NCBI GenBank assembly: GCA_946699065.1
Contig: CAMPDV010000699.1
Coordinates: 62,001-126,000 of the forward strand
DNA from: Loxodes magnus
Taxonomy: Eukaryota > Ciliophora > Karyorelictea > Loxodida > Loxodidae
Direction of reading: 5' to 3'
DNA length: 64,000 nucleotides
How positions within the stretch are numbered: the first letter of the stretch is position 1; the number at the start of each line of letters is the position of its first letter. Below the pieces are notes generated by a model that saw only the letters and a list, made by a program, of their open reading frames with translations, was not told where the DNA came from and made no database searches. Made by a program: the position numbers and the translations under genes. This document shows positions 9,420 through 21,119 of the stretch, in pieces.

Positions 9420-12400
9420 TCAATACTTGTCTATTTCTTCAAGTAAGCCTTCAAATAATAAAAATTCTTCTCTTATTAGTTCCATATCTTCATCATTTTC
9501 TTCTTCAATATCTCTTGTTCTTCTGTCTACTATCTATCTACGTTTTATTGATTCTTTGCTACAAGTGTCCATTATTTTTTTTTACATACTTTGCTAATTT
9601 TCGTTTCTAATTCTTTTCTTCTTAATCAAGCTTTTATAAACTCATAAAAACTATTCTTTTCCTGCTCTATAATCTTTTCCTATTTCTTTTTTTCATTAAA
9701 TTTTCTTTTCTAAGTATCCTTTTTTTCTTTTTTCTAATATGTTTTTGATATAATCTTTTATTATCAAGTCAGTTTTAGCTCTTTTTTACTCTTCTTAGGT
9801 TCTAATGAATTTTTCGAATTTTGCAATACCTCATATTATATCAAATAGTTCCATTCCTTGTCTTACTACTCCTATTGTTCTTAACTTTCTAATACATATT
9901 TATCTACTTTCTTTGTATTCTGAGCATTTTTTTATGATATGCCTTTCGTTTTCTCTTGCATCATTACAGAAAGGGCATTTGCTTGAGCAACTAGGTGTCT
10001 TTCTTTTAAACAATCCTGGCTCCCATTATATCTCGTTCTTATTCTAAATATGTAGCATATTTCTTCTTTTCTATTTTTATTGTATCTCAGGAAGTTGGGT
10101 GGTCCTACTACATATTCATCAAATCATGTTTTTCTATACTGTAGAGTTGTTATCATTTACTCCATTCTTTCTCTATCTTCTATGTATACTCTATGTTCTC
10201 AAATTGCACGATTAATGTTTTTCTTCCCTTTTTGATTATTATTACCATCATCTATAAATATATTTTTGTCTTCAATTTTTAATTCTAATTTTATTTTCGT
10301 GCAGTATTGTTCAAAAATAAAGTTCTCTTCTTTACTTAGGTCGAACATTAATCCATCTACTGTTTTTCCTTAGTTACCTATTAGTCTGCCTCTTAATCTC
10401 AGCGTTTTCTGCCATAGGTAATGTTTAAATTTCATAAACTGTAACTCGTATTCTAGCATCTCATTTTACACTTAGAAAGGGGCATCTATGATTGCTCGTA
10501 AAGATCTTCTCTATATTATTTCTAATTGTTCCATCACTTATTTTCCTACAAATTATTCACAATATGGGATAACTTCTGTCCCATAGCTGAATACTGAGCT
10601 TACGAACGTTTTTATCATTATTCCTGCGTTATATGGTGCTAATCCTTTATTCATTGTTATTTTACCCAGTATTCATGTTTACATCTTTTATGCTGCTTCT
10701 AGTCTGTTCTCCATGTGTTTTTAAAAGCTAATGGTCTCTTCTATTATATGCCCTAGGTACTAAAAGGACGTTACTCTTTCGATTCTTAAATTTCCTACCT
10801 CAATAGTATTGCCTATATTTTCTCAGTTTCTATTTTCTGCTGCTTTTCATATCATTCATTTTGTTTTATCTGCAATTTCCAGTTTGTATTTTTCTGCCCA
10901 TGAGGTTAAATTTTTGATTACTTCCTCTAATTATTCTCATTCACTTATTAAGGCTAGGTCATCTGCATATGCAAAACATCCTGCATATATTTCTTGCGTT
11001 CATCCCTCTTAATTTTTAAAGTCTATCGTAATTCCTAGCTTTTAATCTTCCAAGCTATGGAGAAGTCTTTCTATTATTAAGTTAAATAGTCTTGGCGACG
11101 TTATGCTTCCCTGTTTTAGTCCTTTATTAGTCGCGAATGATTTTGCTATTTATTCATTGATTTTAAGTTTAATTTCTTCTTCACAGTAGAAGTTTGCTAG
11201 GAGTTTAATTATCTATTCCGGTACTTTTAGATCGTTTAGGATTTATCATATATCTTTTCTTTGCACCGAGTCGTACGCTTTTTTAATATCAACAAATATT
11301 ACGAAAACATCTTTTTTGTTCCGTATTGATCATTCTTATACTGTTCTTAGGTTGAAAATTTATAGTGAGCATGATTTTCCTTTTTTAAAGCCATATTAAT
11401 ATTCGCTTTCATCATTATGCATATATCCTTATAGTTGCTAGAAAATTCATGCATCTACTATTTTTAAAGCATGATTCAGTAAAGAGATTGGTCTATAATT
11501 CATCAGGTTTATCTGTCCTCCTTTTTTGTATATTAATATTATGTATTATTATTTCATCTCTTAAGGTATTACTCCCTCTTAAATCATCTTAACTATCATT
11601 TTACATGTTACTTCTGTTAGTTTTTTCCCGCCTGCTAATATTGTTCCTACTTGTATTTCATCAGGTCCTGCTGCTTTTCATTTCGCCAATTAGTTGGAGA
11701 TTTCTCAAATTTCATATTCGTTTACCACTATTTATCTCTTGTTTAAGAATTTAGTTGGTAGCGTATTATCGCCATCTTCATACAGTTTCTACCATTCATC
11801 CCTGAAAGTATTAACATCTTCTTTTAATAAGGGTACTCATTAATTATTTTTTCTATTAAGTAAGCTTTTTAGTTTCTTCCACATATCTGTTAGACTTCCT
11901 TTATTTACATTGTCCATAAATAGGTTTAGTTAGTTTCTTTTATCTTTTTTTGATTAAATGTATTCTTATCTTACTCTTTGGTATTCTCTTTAATTCTCAA
12001 TTTATTGATTTTCATTTATTTGTTCTCTGTTCTTTACCCTTTATTTTAATTGTTTGCTGCATTTTCTAAAGATTTTATTACACTATTTTGTTGTTTCTGA
12101 ATATTTATATATCTTAGAGTTTTATGTTTTGAATTTTCCACATACTATTTAAACTCCTTCTTATATCTTTTTCTTTCATCATTTATAAGTCTATGTGCCG
12201 TTTAGGTTATCAATTTCTTCTTCTTAGAGATTTTCTTGTATAAATCTTTCAAATTTTTCTTATATCTTTTTTTTCTTTAATAGTAGGTAGTTTATTTTTG
12301 CTATCTTTTATTGCTTTCTTACTTCTTTACCTATATAATACCAGGCCTATGGTCACCTATTACGTATGAGTAATAAAAATCACTCTTTAACACCTTTTCT

Positions 12401-13422
12401 CTCATTCTCTCTTCGATTAAAAAGTAATCTATTTTATACTCATTGTTTTAGTGAATAAAGGTACCTATTTCAGTTGGGTCTAGGCATATTAAATTATTCT
12501 GTTCCATAAACTGTGTCATTCTCTTTCCTGCTGAGTTTGTTTTCTTTGGCAGTCATTTTTCTATGTGCACATTTCAGTCTCCTATTATCATTATATTAAG
12601 TCCTTTTTCTATTGCTTATAGTTTAAATTCATTCACTAAATTATAGAAAGGCTCATACTGTTCGTTGTTATTTGCAACAGGAGCGTAGACATTTATTACT
12701 GCTAATTATTTCATTATTTCTATTGCCATTACTCTCGCTCCTCCGAAGAGCGTCATTTGGTTTACTTCATTCTATATCTCTCAGATCTCCTTACATATGT
12801 CGTTTCTAATATAGAATGCTACTCCTTTTCCTTTTTTTGATCCCACATTTATTAAGTTTTTATATCCTGCTATATTACACATATCTTTTTAGTCTTCAAT
12901 CTAAATTTCTTATATTGCCATTATGTGGATACTTTTTTGAGTCATGAATTTGGCTAGTGCCTCTTTTGCACTTCTTACTCCCCTAACATTTGATGTCCCT
13001 ATTTTTATGACTTATTCTTAATCTTTTTTTACACTCTTTCCCTCTACTTCCTCTTCACCTTATTCTTCTTTTTATTCATCTTCCTTCTCCACCTTTTCTT
13101 CTTCTTATCTATCATTCTATGCTTCCATATTATTTTCTTTATTAGTTCTTTCCCCTTTTTTGTCTTTTTCATCTTATTATCTACCTTTTCCTTCTTCTTA
13201 TCTATTCTAATCTTATTCTTTTTCTTTTTCCTATTAGTTGAAGTCGGATAATTGTTCATTTTTGTTTATCGGTTTCTTAGCATAGTACATTCTCATTGAA
13301 GTTTGCTTCAATTTACTTCTTTCTTCTCACTTTTATCTTGCATCTTATTCTTTTTCTTCTTGAGTTTGTTCTATTTCTTTTTGCTTTTTTCCTTTATTTA
13401 CGTTTTTCCTGACATACTCCAT
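9420..13422 (-). pseudogene. LINE-A ORF2: endonuclease-reverse transcriptase (two frame breaks)
   Basis: A charged Lys/Glu/Gln linker follows M (13,422). An AP-like endonuclease spans about 13,010-12,350: IGTSNVRG, GDWN with UGA for Trp at 12,582-12,571, KIDYFLIEE and GDHRP. The RT spans about 11,720-10,780: NYRPISLLN, YGFKKGKSC, FVDIKKAYDS, GLKQGSITSPRLFN and AYADDLAL. A C-terminal zinc finger CPFCN...RHIIKKC lies near 9,980. It ends LLEEIDKY-UGA at 9,420-9,422. The frame changes by one base at a run of seven T (11,945-11,951) and again near 10,018-10,026. UGA is used for Trp throughout. The enzyme would nick target DNA and copy element RNA. Everything after the first break depends on whether the indels are real. 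Confidence 0.88.
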
Positions 13423-13701
13423 TATATTATTTTGTTTATTTCTTATTTCTTATTTCTTTTGTTAGGGTTTAGCGTTTTTACCATCACCTATCCTATCCTT
13501 TTCTCTAATTTGCTTTATGGTATATCTTGTTATTTAGTTGATTGTTTTCTATTTTATTTAATTATTTGAACATTTCTCTATCCCTCTGTCTTACATATGT
13601 CCAATTCCATTTTGATGAAAATAATTTTTATTTATTCTTTTAGCATAAAAAACTTTTTATTATTTAATTGTTTAGTTGTTTTAATTATTTTTCTATTCTC
13701 C

Positions 13702-14622
13702 TCATTTTATTTCCTTCTCTTCTTCCCTTGATTCCTCTATAATCATTTATTCTTCTTCTCCAATTATCCTCTTATTTGCTTTATTTGCTTCAAAATCTGG
13801 TTTGTTTATTGTTAAAATAACTTCTCCTTCAAGCATCTCTAATTCTCTTGTATGTAGCTTTTTCCTTTTTGCTGCTTCTACCCTTCTGCATTGCTGGTCT
13901 GTGTTCCCTTTCACTTTACATAGGCAGTAGATAAAATTTACTGGGTGCTATATTCTCATTTTGTTTCCATTCAAATCTATTACTTCTGGTATCCTCTTTG
14001 CTTCGTCTACATCCTTTAAATCTAGGTAGACTACACTGCTCCCTGTTAGCATTGTTGTGTTTGGATATTTATGCTATATCTCTCCTCTTGATTTTCCATA
14101 TTATCTTATTATTTCCATTACTTCCTTCATATTTGAGTATTCGTTAATTATGAAGTAAATTGGGTAGTTATGAATGTCAAAATATTCCAATTGGTTTCTA
14201 GCTTAGATAGGAATTCTAACTCCTTTGAACGTTTATTCCCTGAATTAAGTGAAATGTTAGTATCTTTCTTCATTGTTAAACACCATGTATACAATTCCGT
14301 TTTATTTCACTATGAACTTCGCCACTGCTTGTCCGTAATCCTTCCATATTTGATTTCTAAACACTTGTATAACTTCTTAGTCTTTAACCTTTTTCTCTAC
14401 TAAATCAGTGTTTTCCAAGTAATGGTTAAAGTAAATTGCGGCCACCATTTCTGATAAATCATCATAGGCGTTTTAGTAGACCCTTTACATTTATTCTTCA
14501 GGGACGTTGGCTGAAATGAGTTGTTCATTATTTTGTTAAATTATTACTTAGGTTGTTTACTTTTTTTGCCACATTCCTTTCTTATTTTGTGCTCCTCCTT
14601 TTAGTACAGTTCGACCAATCAT
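13702..14622 (-). CDS. LINE-A ORF1 (Gag-like RNA-binding protein)
   Basis: The 306-codon frame runs from M (14,622, MIGRTVLKGG) to UGA at 13,702-13,704. It contains a mixed alpha/beta central part (VYQNAYDDLSEMVAAIYF, FRNQIWKDYGQAVAKF, then IPEVIDLNG) compatible with an RRM-like domain. A Cys cluster, YCLCKVKGNTDQQCRR, sits near residue 225-240 where L1/I-type ORF1 proteins carry zinc knuckles. The C-terminus is acidic. The frame stays in phase with M13,422 of ORF2 (exactly 1,200 bases apart). If UGA 13,704 is read as Trp, ORF1 and ORF2 would be one polyprotein. Confidence 0.75.
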
Positions 14623-14848
14623 GGGTATATTGCTATTTTTTTTCTATTATTTCGTGTTCGTTCGGTCAGTTATTTTGGTCCTGCGTGTCTGAGGTCTTGC
14701 ATTATTAGTCTGGTTTCCATGCATAATAAAGAAGGTTGGAATAATTAAAGCAAAGACGTGGTAAAAGAAAGTGCTTCAGGTTTTCTCTCCTACTCTGAGG
14801 AGGTGGTATAAAAACCCTTCTTGAAGCTAACCATTTTTTAATATATAT

Positions 14849-15114
14849 AATAAACCAAATATTTTTAGGTTATTAATATTAAACACTTTGCATATATAAA
14901 ATGTTATAAATATTTTCTTTGATAAGCAAACATTAATATATTCTTATTTATCAAAACAATACTATAGGTTATTATTTTAATTAGCTAGTAAAATAAAGAT
15001 ACTACAAGATTTAATTAAAAATATATTATATTATAAAGTATTAAAATTAGTTAATATTACTACTAGTTTATTTTATAATTTTTAAATTTAAATTATTTTT
15101 CAATTTTTTATGAA
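14849..15114. other. Spacer upstream of TLDc copy 2
   Basis: AT-rich leader resuming the host spacer after the LINE; matches 42,290-42,544 and 28,560-28,740. No gene or clear regulatory motif is visible. Confidence 0.6.
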
Positions 15115-16503
15115 ATGGATTTAGAAGATATTACATGCATAATCTGTAAAGAAGTTTATGATGATGGATAGAGAAAACCTTTAATGCTTGAGTGTGGAAA
15201 TACTTTCTGCTTATCCTGTGTTTCTTAATAAATCCAGAATAACTAGCAAAAGTTTTAGTGTGCTAATTGTAATCAAACCCATGATATTGCTGTTATTACC
15301 GTTCTTCAAACTAATAAATTAGTCCTTAAATTAACTTTAAAATATGTTTAAAAAGAACTTAAACCTAAGCTAGTTTGCAAATGCTCTAATAATAAGGAAA
15401 TAAACTTTTATTGTAAGTAAGATAACACTCTCTGCTGTGGAGTTTGTATTTATTCTCACAAAGATCATTTAGATTACTATTTTCCTATTAAATAATTTGA
15501 AACAGAACTGTAAGAGCTACATGGAATTCTAACTAATAATATTATAAAAGAAGGAGAAAAAATAGTAAATGTAATTAATTAAATGATTAATCCTAATAAA
15601 TAATAAAAATTCATCTAAGCATAGTAAATTAACGAAACAGCTGAAAATGTTTTTAAACTAATAAAAGAAATTTATAAAATATAACCTAAAACTTAGTATC
15701 TATAACACTTAAAATCATTATAAGAAATAGATAAAGAAAGCTTAAAAAAGTAAATAGATGAAATTGATTAAATTAAAATAGAAAAATAGAAACAAATAAA
15801 AGAATTAGATACTAAAATTTAAGAACTTTAATAACAAATCTTAGTATTAGATAAAAAGAAAATTAGTAAACAAGATAACTATTAAATTTTAGAAAATTGA
15901 CATTGAAAAATACTTTTGAGACAATAAACTACAAAATTAATTTTAAAATAAATAGCTAAATAGTTAAATCCCTTTTTTAGTGAAACTTAAATAATAAAAA
16001 ATTAATAAGATTTGAATTGATTGAATGAGTAACTACCAAAAAATAAGTTTAAGTAAGCAGTTTTATTAGTAAGAGAATCTCGGGATGGACCTGAAGCATG
16101 ATATAATTATAGACTACTTTATCCAACTTTATTTATAATAAAGAGTAAAAATGATTATATATTTGGAGCTTTTAGTGCAGTAGCATTTCATTAAAGTAAT
16201 GGTAATTACAATGCAGATAATTCGAAAGAGAGTTTTTTATTTTCGATAAATAGAAAAACGAAACATTAAATATTTTAAAATCCCTAATATGCAAATTATT
16301 ATCATACTAGTTATGGACCAACATTTGGAGGAGGTAATGATTTAAGAGTAGTTAAAGATAAAAATTCATAAGGATTATGTAATTTAGGGCATACATATTA
16401 AACATCACATTAGTATGGTTCAAATGAAGCAAAGAATCATTTAGCAGGAACTTATGAATGGAAGTTATCAGATTATGAGATGTATCTTTTAATACCTCAG
16501 TAA
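15115..16503 (+). CDS. RING-like/B-box/coiled-coil/TLDc protein, copy 2
   Basis: Starts MDLEDITCIICKEVYDDGQ (ATG 15,115). It is exactly as long as copy 1 to the TAA after the TLDc fold, with the same RING-like (Asn for His), B-box, coil and TLDc order. The TLDc segment after AFHQ reads SNGNYN, unlike copy 1. In this copy the frame continues past the TAA (read as Gln) through a C-terminal extension to UGA at 16,666-16,668. If only UGA is a stop, the protein is about 517 residues. The downstream sequence leaves the tandem-unit pattern after about 16,790. Confidence 0.82.
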
Positions 16504-16855
16504 ACATAAATATTTTAAAATATATATAAAGATAATATTTATGTTTACATTAAATTAAATAATTTAGATAATACCAATTTTAGAAGATATTTATACACTT
16601 TTTTATTAAAGAAGAATTTTAAAATTAAAATTCATTAAAGAACTTCATTATATTTTTAATTTTAGTGATTAAATATTTCTTATAATAAAGACTGAAAAAA
16701 TATTAGATATGCTTCTCAATAACTTTCTCATTATAATTTAAACTAAATTGCTTTAAAAAAGCAGTTAAACTAAAAGAGTTCAGAGATATAAAAGATAAAT
16801 TAAAAAAAAAAATTATAATATCAAAAAATCTAATGCTTTGTTAAGATCTTACTAT
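16504..16855. other. 3' region of TLDc copy 2
   Basis: Shares sequence with the other units to about 16,790, including the possible C-terminal extension and UGA at 16,666, then diverges. No independent gene seen. Confidence 0.4.
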
Positions 16856-17633
16856 TCAGTCATCTGACCTTTTCTATCAACTTGTCTCCAATAGGTTGTT
16901 GAGAATTCCTACTAGGCTTAGTTAGGCGGTGTAGCATTTCATTAATGCTCCTTCCTTTATTATTCTGAATAGTTTATATCTTGCATTTAGCGATTATAAT
17001 TATTCTTACTCCGCTGATTAAAATTTGAATTATAGAATTTGTTTCTATTTATTTTCCCATTTTAAGTTGGATATATCTTAAGATCTTTTTAAATTTTAAA
17101 TTTATTCTTTCTTTAAATTTGCTTGGTTAGTAACAGTATTTTCAATAATGGTATTTATTACACATATATCATTTTATTCTTCTTTTAGACTATTATTCCT
17201 GTTGTTATTTTAATTTAATGTTTACTATTTATTTTATTTTGTGAATTTATTTTCTATTTCCATAGGATCTGATTAATCCTGCTAAAGCAAATGGTGCTAC
17301 TGTAGTTGATTTATAGATTTGAGGTATTCTTTGTTCCAGTTTATTTCAATGTCTTATGTTGATTAATATTGTTTCTCAAGCAAAGGCTTTATTAGTTTTT
17401 CTTCTTTCTCAATAAAGTATCCTAGTTGAACATTAAAACCTACTAGGGAGTTAAAATATCTCTCTTTAAGTTTGTGTTGAGAGTTTTTTTCTTTCTGGAC
17501 AGGCGGCTAATGTTCCCCCTATCAATCCCTCACCTCACTTTCATTCATTATAGTTACGACGTTTTCTCTATTCTTGGAAAGCCTTTCTGTTTTAGATTTT
17601 TCGCTCAAAGTTCTATTATTTCTTAGAAGCCAT
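16856..17633 (-). CDS. Hypothetical coiled-coil protein, one probable frame break
   Basis: The minus-strand ATG at 17,633 opens MASKKQQNFERK. Within the first 100 codons the protein-like frame shifts by one base to a long clean stretch containing KLKERYFNSLVGFNVQLGYF, EKEEKLIKPLLEKQY, a Gln/Asn-rich middle and YKLFRIIKEGALMKCYTAQL. The candidate stop is UGA at 16,856-16,858. The composition (Gln/Asn/Lys, helical) resembles retroelement ORF1 proteins, and MA[S/P]KKQ also opens the fragment at 57,026. No zinc knuckle or known domain is recognised. Confidence 0.4.
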
Positions 17634-18295
17634 TTTCTTCTTTATAAAAATAAAAAAACCATATAAAATGCTTAATCTACACAGACAGAAAACTAAAAAA
17701 ATAAATCCAAACAGAGAGCTATAATATACTGTTAAGCTAGGTATCAAAAGTAATTTACCAATACTAAAACTGACTAATTATTATCACCATAGACAGTTTA
17801 AGTAAGAATAATAGATTCTTCATAGAAAATCTAGCAAAATAGTTTAGCAAGAATAAAAGGTAAATTAGAGATTTCGAAGATATTTAGCTAGAAAAATATT
17901 TAAAATGATTAAAAAGCAAATGAGCTTAAAAAGAAGAAAAAAGGAAATGTTGGATTAGAAAAAAGAGAGAGAAAAGAAATGTAGATTTTTGTACAATTTT
18001 AAATATTCGTTATTAAGTATAAATAAAAAATGGCACCCAAGAAATAGTACTTTCTTGGTTCATATAATGAAAAACAAGAATAATCTAACCTATCAGAATA
18101 AGTGCCTCAGTAAACTTAAGAAAAATATTTCAGGAAGCTTACGCATAATTAAGGCAGTAATGGACAACTTATATACAATACGAATTAAAATAACAAAGAT
18201 AAAGGATAGAAACACTTGGAAGCTTGCTAGAAAAAATTGATCGAATAACTTGACCTATAATTTCCATCCATAGAAGAAGTACTCAAAAAAATGTT
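17634..18295. other. AT-rich stretch with faint spacer homology
   Basis: The part 17,760-18,000 resembles the tandem-unit spacer at about 5,930-6,250. The rest shows no recognisable gene. The forward frame near 17,989-18,240 is Lys/Asn-rich and not persuasive. Confidence 0.3.
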
Positions 18296-18565
18296 ATTAT
18301 AGAGTGCGTAGTCCTTCAATAGGGTGCATCTCTTTAAAAAGTAAATTTTTAAGTATCTTTAAATCCCAATATTCCCATAGCATTTTCTCTTCTAATCGCG
18401 GGCAACGTTACGGTTCCAATTCTCCAAAACACAGGATAACCCATGATGAGAAGATTAATCATTCAATACTTAGAAATCTTGCTTCTCAGTCAGTTCAGTT
18501 TTTGTAACTTCTTCTTGTAACACCTTTAGAGACAAGGTCCACCGTACTCAATATAATTTAACAAT
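18296..18565 (-). repeat. Short SINE-like copy with LINE-A-type hairpin
   Basis: On the minus strand it ends in a diverged terminal hairpin (about 18,300-18,336: AGAGATGCACCC..., GACTACGCACTCT). The body of about 230 bp is unlike A and B. It is grouped by its 3' end only. Confidence 0.45.
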
Positions 18566-18599
18566 AAATAGTAATTAAATTTGATTAGATTGATAAATA

Positions 18600-19070
18600 A
18601 TTTAATGAGATTCCTCAAATGTTTCAATTCCAATTTTCTTAATTTTGATATCAAATAAAGCAATTTTAAGAAAAGTAAGGATAATGACAAGCAGTAATTT
18701 AAAAAGCTTAAGAATAGTAATCAATCATTCCAATGGGGATAGAATCTGAATAATAATAATAAGATACAAATAAGAGGAAGCTCCGTTGTAGAAAGATTCG
18801 GTGCTATATATGTTAGAAGAACTATTACTGAAAAAGATGCTTAAAGAAAGTTTAAAAGAAAGGATGAGAAATAAATATTAGACGAACTTTTCTGCTTAAG
18901 ACCAACAAGAGCAGGACTAAAATATAGGAAGAAATATTATAACTCAAGAATATAACTGTAGAACGAAGCTTTACTCAATCCTTTAGTTTGGGAGAGAGTT
19001 GGATCAAAACGAATTTAACTGTAAAGTACTTTTCTAAGACTATAAACTTAGTTTATCCTTCTTTTATATA
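18600..19070 (+). repeat. Repeat F, longer copy
   Basis: Coding-like in the reassigned code: SSVVERFGAIYVRRTITEK and LFCLRPTRAGLKYRKKYY are readable, with TTTCTAAGACTATAAAC at the end, as at 1-344. The function is not recognised. Either a dispersed element fragment or a duplicated host gene piece. Confidence 0.4.
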
Positions 19071-19081
19071 AATTAAAATTT

Positions 19082-19349
19082 GTACACCAAATCCTTAAGG
19101 ATATAATGGCCATATAATTGCATCATTGGAGTATTAATGGAAAATATAAGTGGGATCTGATTCACCGCTTGGAAGCGTAAGAGGGATAAAATTCGGTTTA
19201 AATAAAACTAAGATTAATAATTTGCTATTCAATTACTTGGGTGTTTGACTTACAGTAATTAGCCATTAAGTTTAATTTAGACTGAGTTAGATTTCATGCT
19301 TGAGAAGACATACAATTTTACACCTAATCCTTAAGGATATAATGGTCAT
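19082..19349 (+). repeat. Pair of 31-bp direct repeats
   Basis: TACACC[A/T]AATCCTTAAGG continuing into ATATAATGG[C/T]CAT occurs at 19,082-19,112 and 19,319-19,349, two mismatches, 237 bases apart. The DNA between has no recognisable gene. Confidence 0.6.
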
Positions 19350-19560
19350 ATTTTATCTAATTTAATAAAGCTAAGAAGTTTTATCTCTGCTTGCTTATCT
19401 TTTGAGCTAAATATCTAAACAAAACTCAAAATCTCAAAAGTTTAACTTGAAGAAAATACGAAATTTAATCTTTTTAAACTTAAATATAAATTGTTTTTTC
19501 TTAGTATATAGAAGCGTAGTTCTTCAATATCGCAGCTCTTAAAATAGAATAGATAAATGA
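19350..19560. other. AT-rich stretch with hairpin relic
   Basis: No gene seen. GAAGCGTAGTTCTTC...CGCAGCTCTT at about 19,510-19,543 looks like a decayed terminal hairpin of the LINE-A type directly in front of another one at 19,563. Confidence 0.35.
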
Positions 19561-19880
19561 GATTATAGAGCGCGTAGCTCCTTAACGGTGCGCAGTTAAT
19601 AAAGATTTTTAAAATTAAAAAATTCCTTGCTGAAGTCTTCCATAGTGCTGCATGTTCTTTTAAATTTTATCTTCTATAATGCTGAGATCGGAATCCTACC
19701 CTAAGAAACCTTAATATCTGGCATCTTTCATCAATAATGCTACTTGATGCTTCTTCAATCCTTATCTTCTCTTGGCTCCTACCAAGATTTTTATTGGTTC
19801 TTCATCTATGGGGTACTTCCTGGTTCCAAAGTTTAATTCAGTTTCATTTGGAGGGTTGCTCCTCTCTATTTGTTTCCATA
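19561..19880 (-). repeat. SINE-like repeat B (minus)
   Basis: A repeat of about 310 bp whose minus strand starts near AAATAGAGAGGAGCAACCC, passes GAAGAACC...GATGAAAGATGCCAGAT and ends in the LINE-A-type hairpin. Other B copies: 45,641 (+), 51,479 (-), 56,436 (+), 62,625 (-). The copies encode similar short peptides in different frames (for example ERYQILRSLR and ERCQILRFLR), so a coding ancestor is possible but not shown. Confidence 0.6.
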
Positions 19881-19904
19881 TTTAATATTAGAATTATAAT
19901 TTTT

Positions 19905-20275
19905 TAATTTTATTATATTATAATTTAAATAGGGTGGAAAGCCCTTTCCTTCGGATGCTGCTTGGAGGCCCAGCAAGACAACAAAAAAATGAGCGCGGAC
20001 GGAGGATAAATCGGAGGAAGAGAAATCTATTACAAGAGAATGAAGATGTGACAAGCTGGAGAACTCTGAATACCAGGAGGAAACTTTCTTCATCATAGGT
20101 CGGGGAAATGTACCCGTAATCGCATATTGCATCCTATGCTTTGGAAGGAAAAATTACAGGGACATACTGCAGGAAGAGGAAACAAGGAAAGAGAGACCTT
20201 TTAAAAATATTTTCGACATTAAATAAATTAATTTAAAGAGCTGCGCTCTAACGAGAGTGCTACGCACTCTAAAAT
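19905..20275 (+). repeat. SINE-like repeat B' (plus) with compensated hairpin
   Basis: Starts AAATAGGGTGGAAAGCCC and ends in the LINE-A-type hairpin at 20,235-20,272. The inner arm CTCT pairs with AGAG (CACC/GGTG in LINE-A), so pairing is kept although bases change. A frame reads IIGRGNVPVIAYCILCFG. A related RG..VP[V/I]I segment occurs in repeat D (28,803; 28,960) and near 61,700 on the minus strand. Confidence 0.55.
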
Positions 20276-20329
20276 CCAATTCATTTATAATAATAATAAT
20301 AGTAAACTAAAAGTAATTAAAGTTTAGCA

Positions 20330-21083
20330 TTCCCTGGATTTTCAACCAGGTTTTTGCTACCATTTTTTTTTGTGGATGGAACCACTGAGAATCTTCTGTC
20401 TTTTATACGAATATCTTCTTTTTGTAAATTCCCGTTTCGGTGATTCAGAGTCTGTTAAGCATTCTTAACGTTCTTTGTTGTTCTTTCATCTAAATTTATC
20501 TTCACTGATCGCAATTTTGTAATAGGTGTCACTTTGATTTGCAATAATAGTAATTTTTGATTGGTCTTTTCTTGAGTTCCTTCAGAAATACTTTTTTTTC
20601 AAGTTAATCGATTCTTTGGAGTAATTCTATGTTAATCTTTTCGTCATTCTATTTTTCTTGGATGTTTGTTTATGTAGAAACTTTTTCAATAATCATATTT
20701 TGTTCTTGCTTAAAATTCGATTGAGATTATTCATATAGTTACTATTCCGTGACTAAATTATTTTAAATCAATTGTCGTCTTATTATTAGTAGCTCGTTGT
20801 TTTAATCTTCGATAGTATTCATTAGTTCTCTTATTTTTTCCCCTTGATTGTAAATTGTTTCCTAATAATTTTGTATTATTGTTTTAATTTAGTCAATTTA
20901 TATTTAGATTTCTGATTATTTTTGTATTTTTACTGGATTCGTCTCTATTGTTCCAATTATAACTTTTCCTTCAGATGAGGAACTTGATTTATCTTCTTCT
21001 TGTTATTGTTTCAACATTAGTTTCGCAGCTTTCCTTTTTGCGTTCTTAATTTGGTTTTTGGAAAGGCGAATAGATTATTCCAT
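20330..21083 (-). CDS. Gag2: coiled-coil zinc-knuckle protein
   Basis: The clean minus-strand frame starts at ATG 21,083 (MEQSIRLSKNQIKNAKRKAA). A Ser/Glu stretch is followed by a long coiled coil (IKTIIQNYQETIYNQGEKI..., LLQRIDQLEKKVFLKELKK). The knuckle YYYCKSKWHLLQNC near residue 190 keeps Cys, His and Cys, but the first Cys is Tyr. The C-terminus contains KMVAKTWLK. It carries one STQTN motif. Trp is mostly UGA. The 3' end is uncertain: no unambiguous UGA follows before the terminal hairpin of the neighbouring B' repeat. It lies head to head with repeat A (21,120), an arrangement repeated in remnant form in the tandem units. A Gag/ORF1-type nucleic-acid-binding role is inferred. Confidence 0.65.
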
Positions 21084-21119
21084 TTTACTTTAAATAAAAT
21101 CATCCAATTCATTTATTTA

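Larger units (their letters stand above)
9361..14848 (-). mobile_element. LINE-A: non-LTR retrotransposon, near full length
   Basis: The minus-strand element has, 5' to 3', a short leader sharing GFYTTS-coding sequence with the Gag-only elements (14,834), ORF1 (14,622), endonuclease-RT ORF2 (to 9,420), a terminal hairpin (9,375-9,407) and a tail rich in ATTT. It splits TLDc spacer DNA that is uninterrupted at 28,550 and 42,285. The endonuclease is of the AP-like type, so target-primed reverse transcription is expected. Two single-base frame breaks mean this copy is probably inactive unless they are sequencing errors. Confidence 0.9.

Noticed and set aside
11941-11955. Programmed frameshift site in LINE-A at the run of seven T
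   Set aside because: No comparison copy is present and similar breaks occur in clearly decayed sequences; error or mutation is simpler.
13044-13259. Lys-rich minus-strand open frame
   Set aside because: Wrong phase of the Glu/Gln-rich linker of LINE-A ORF2; the correct frame is continuous with the endonuclease.
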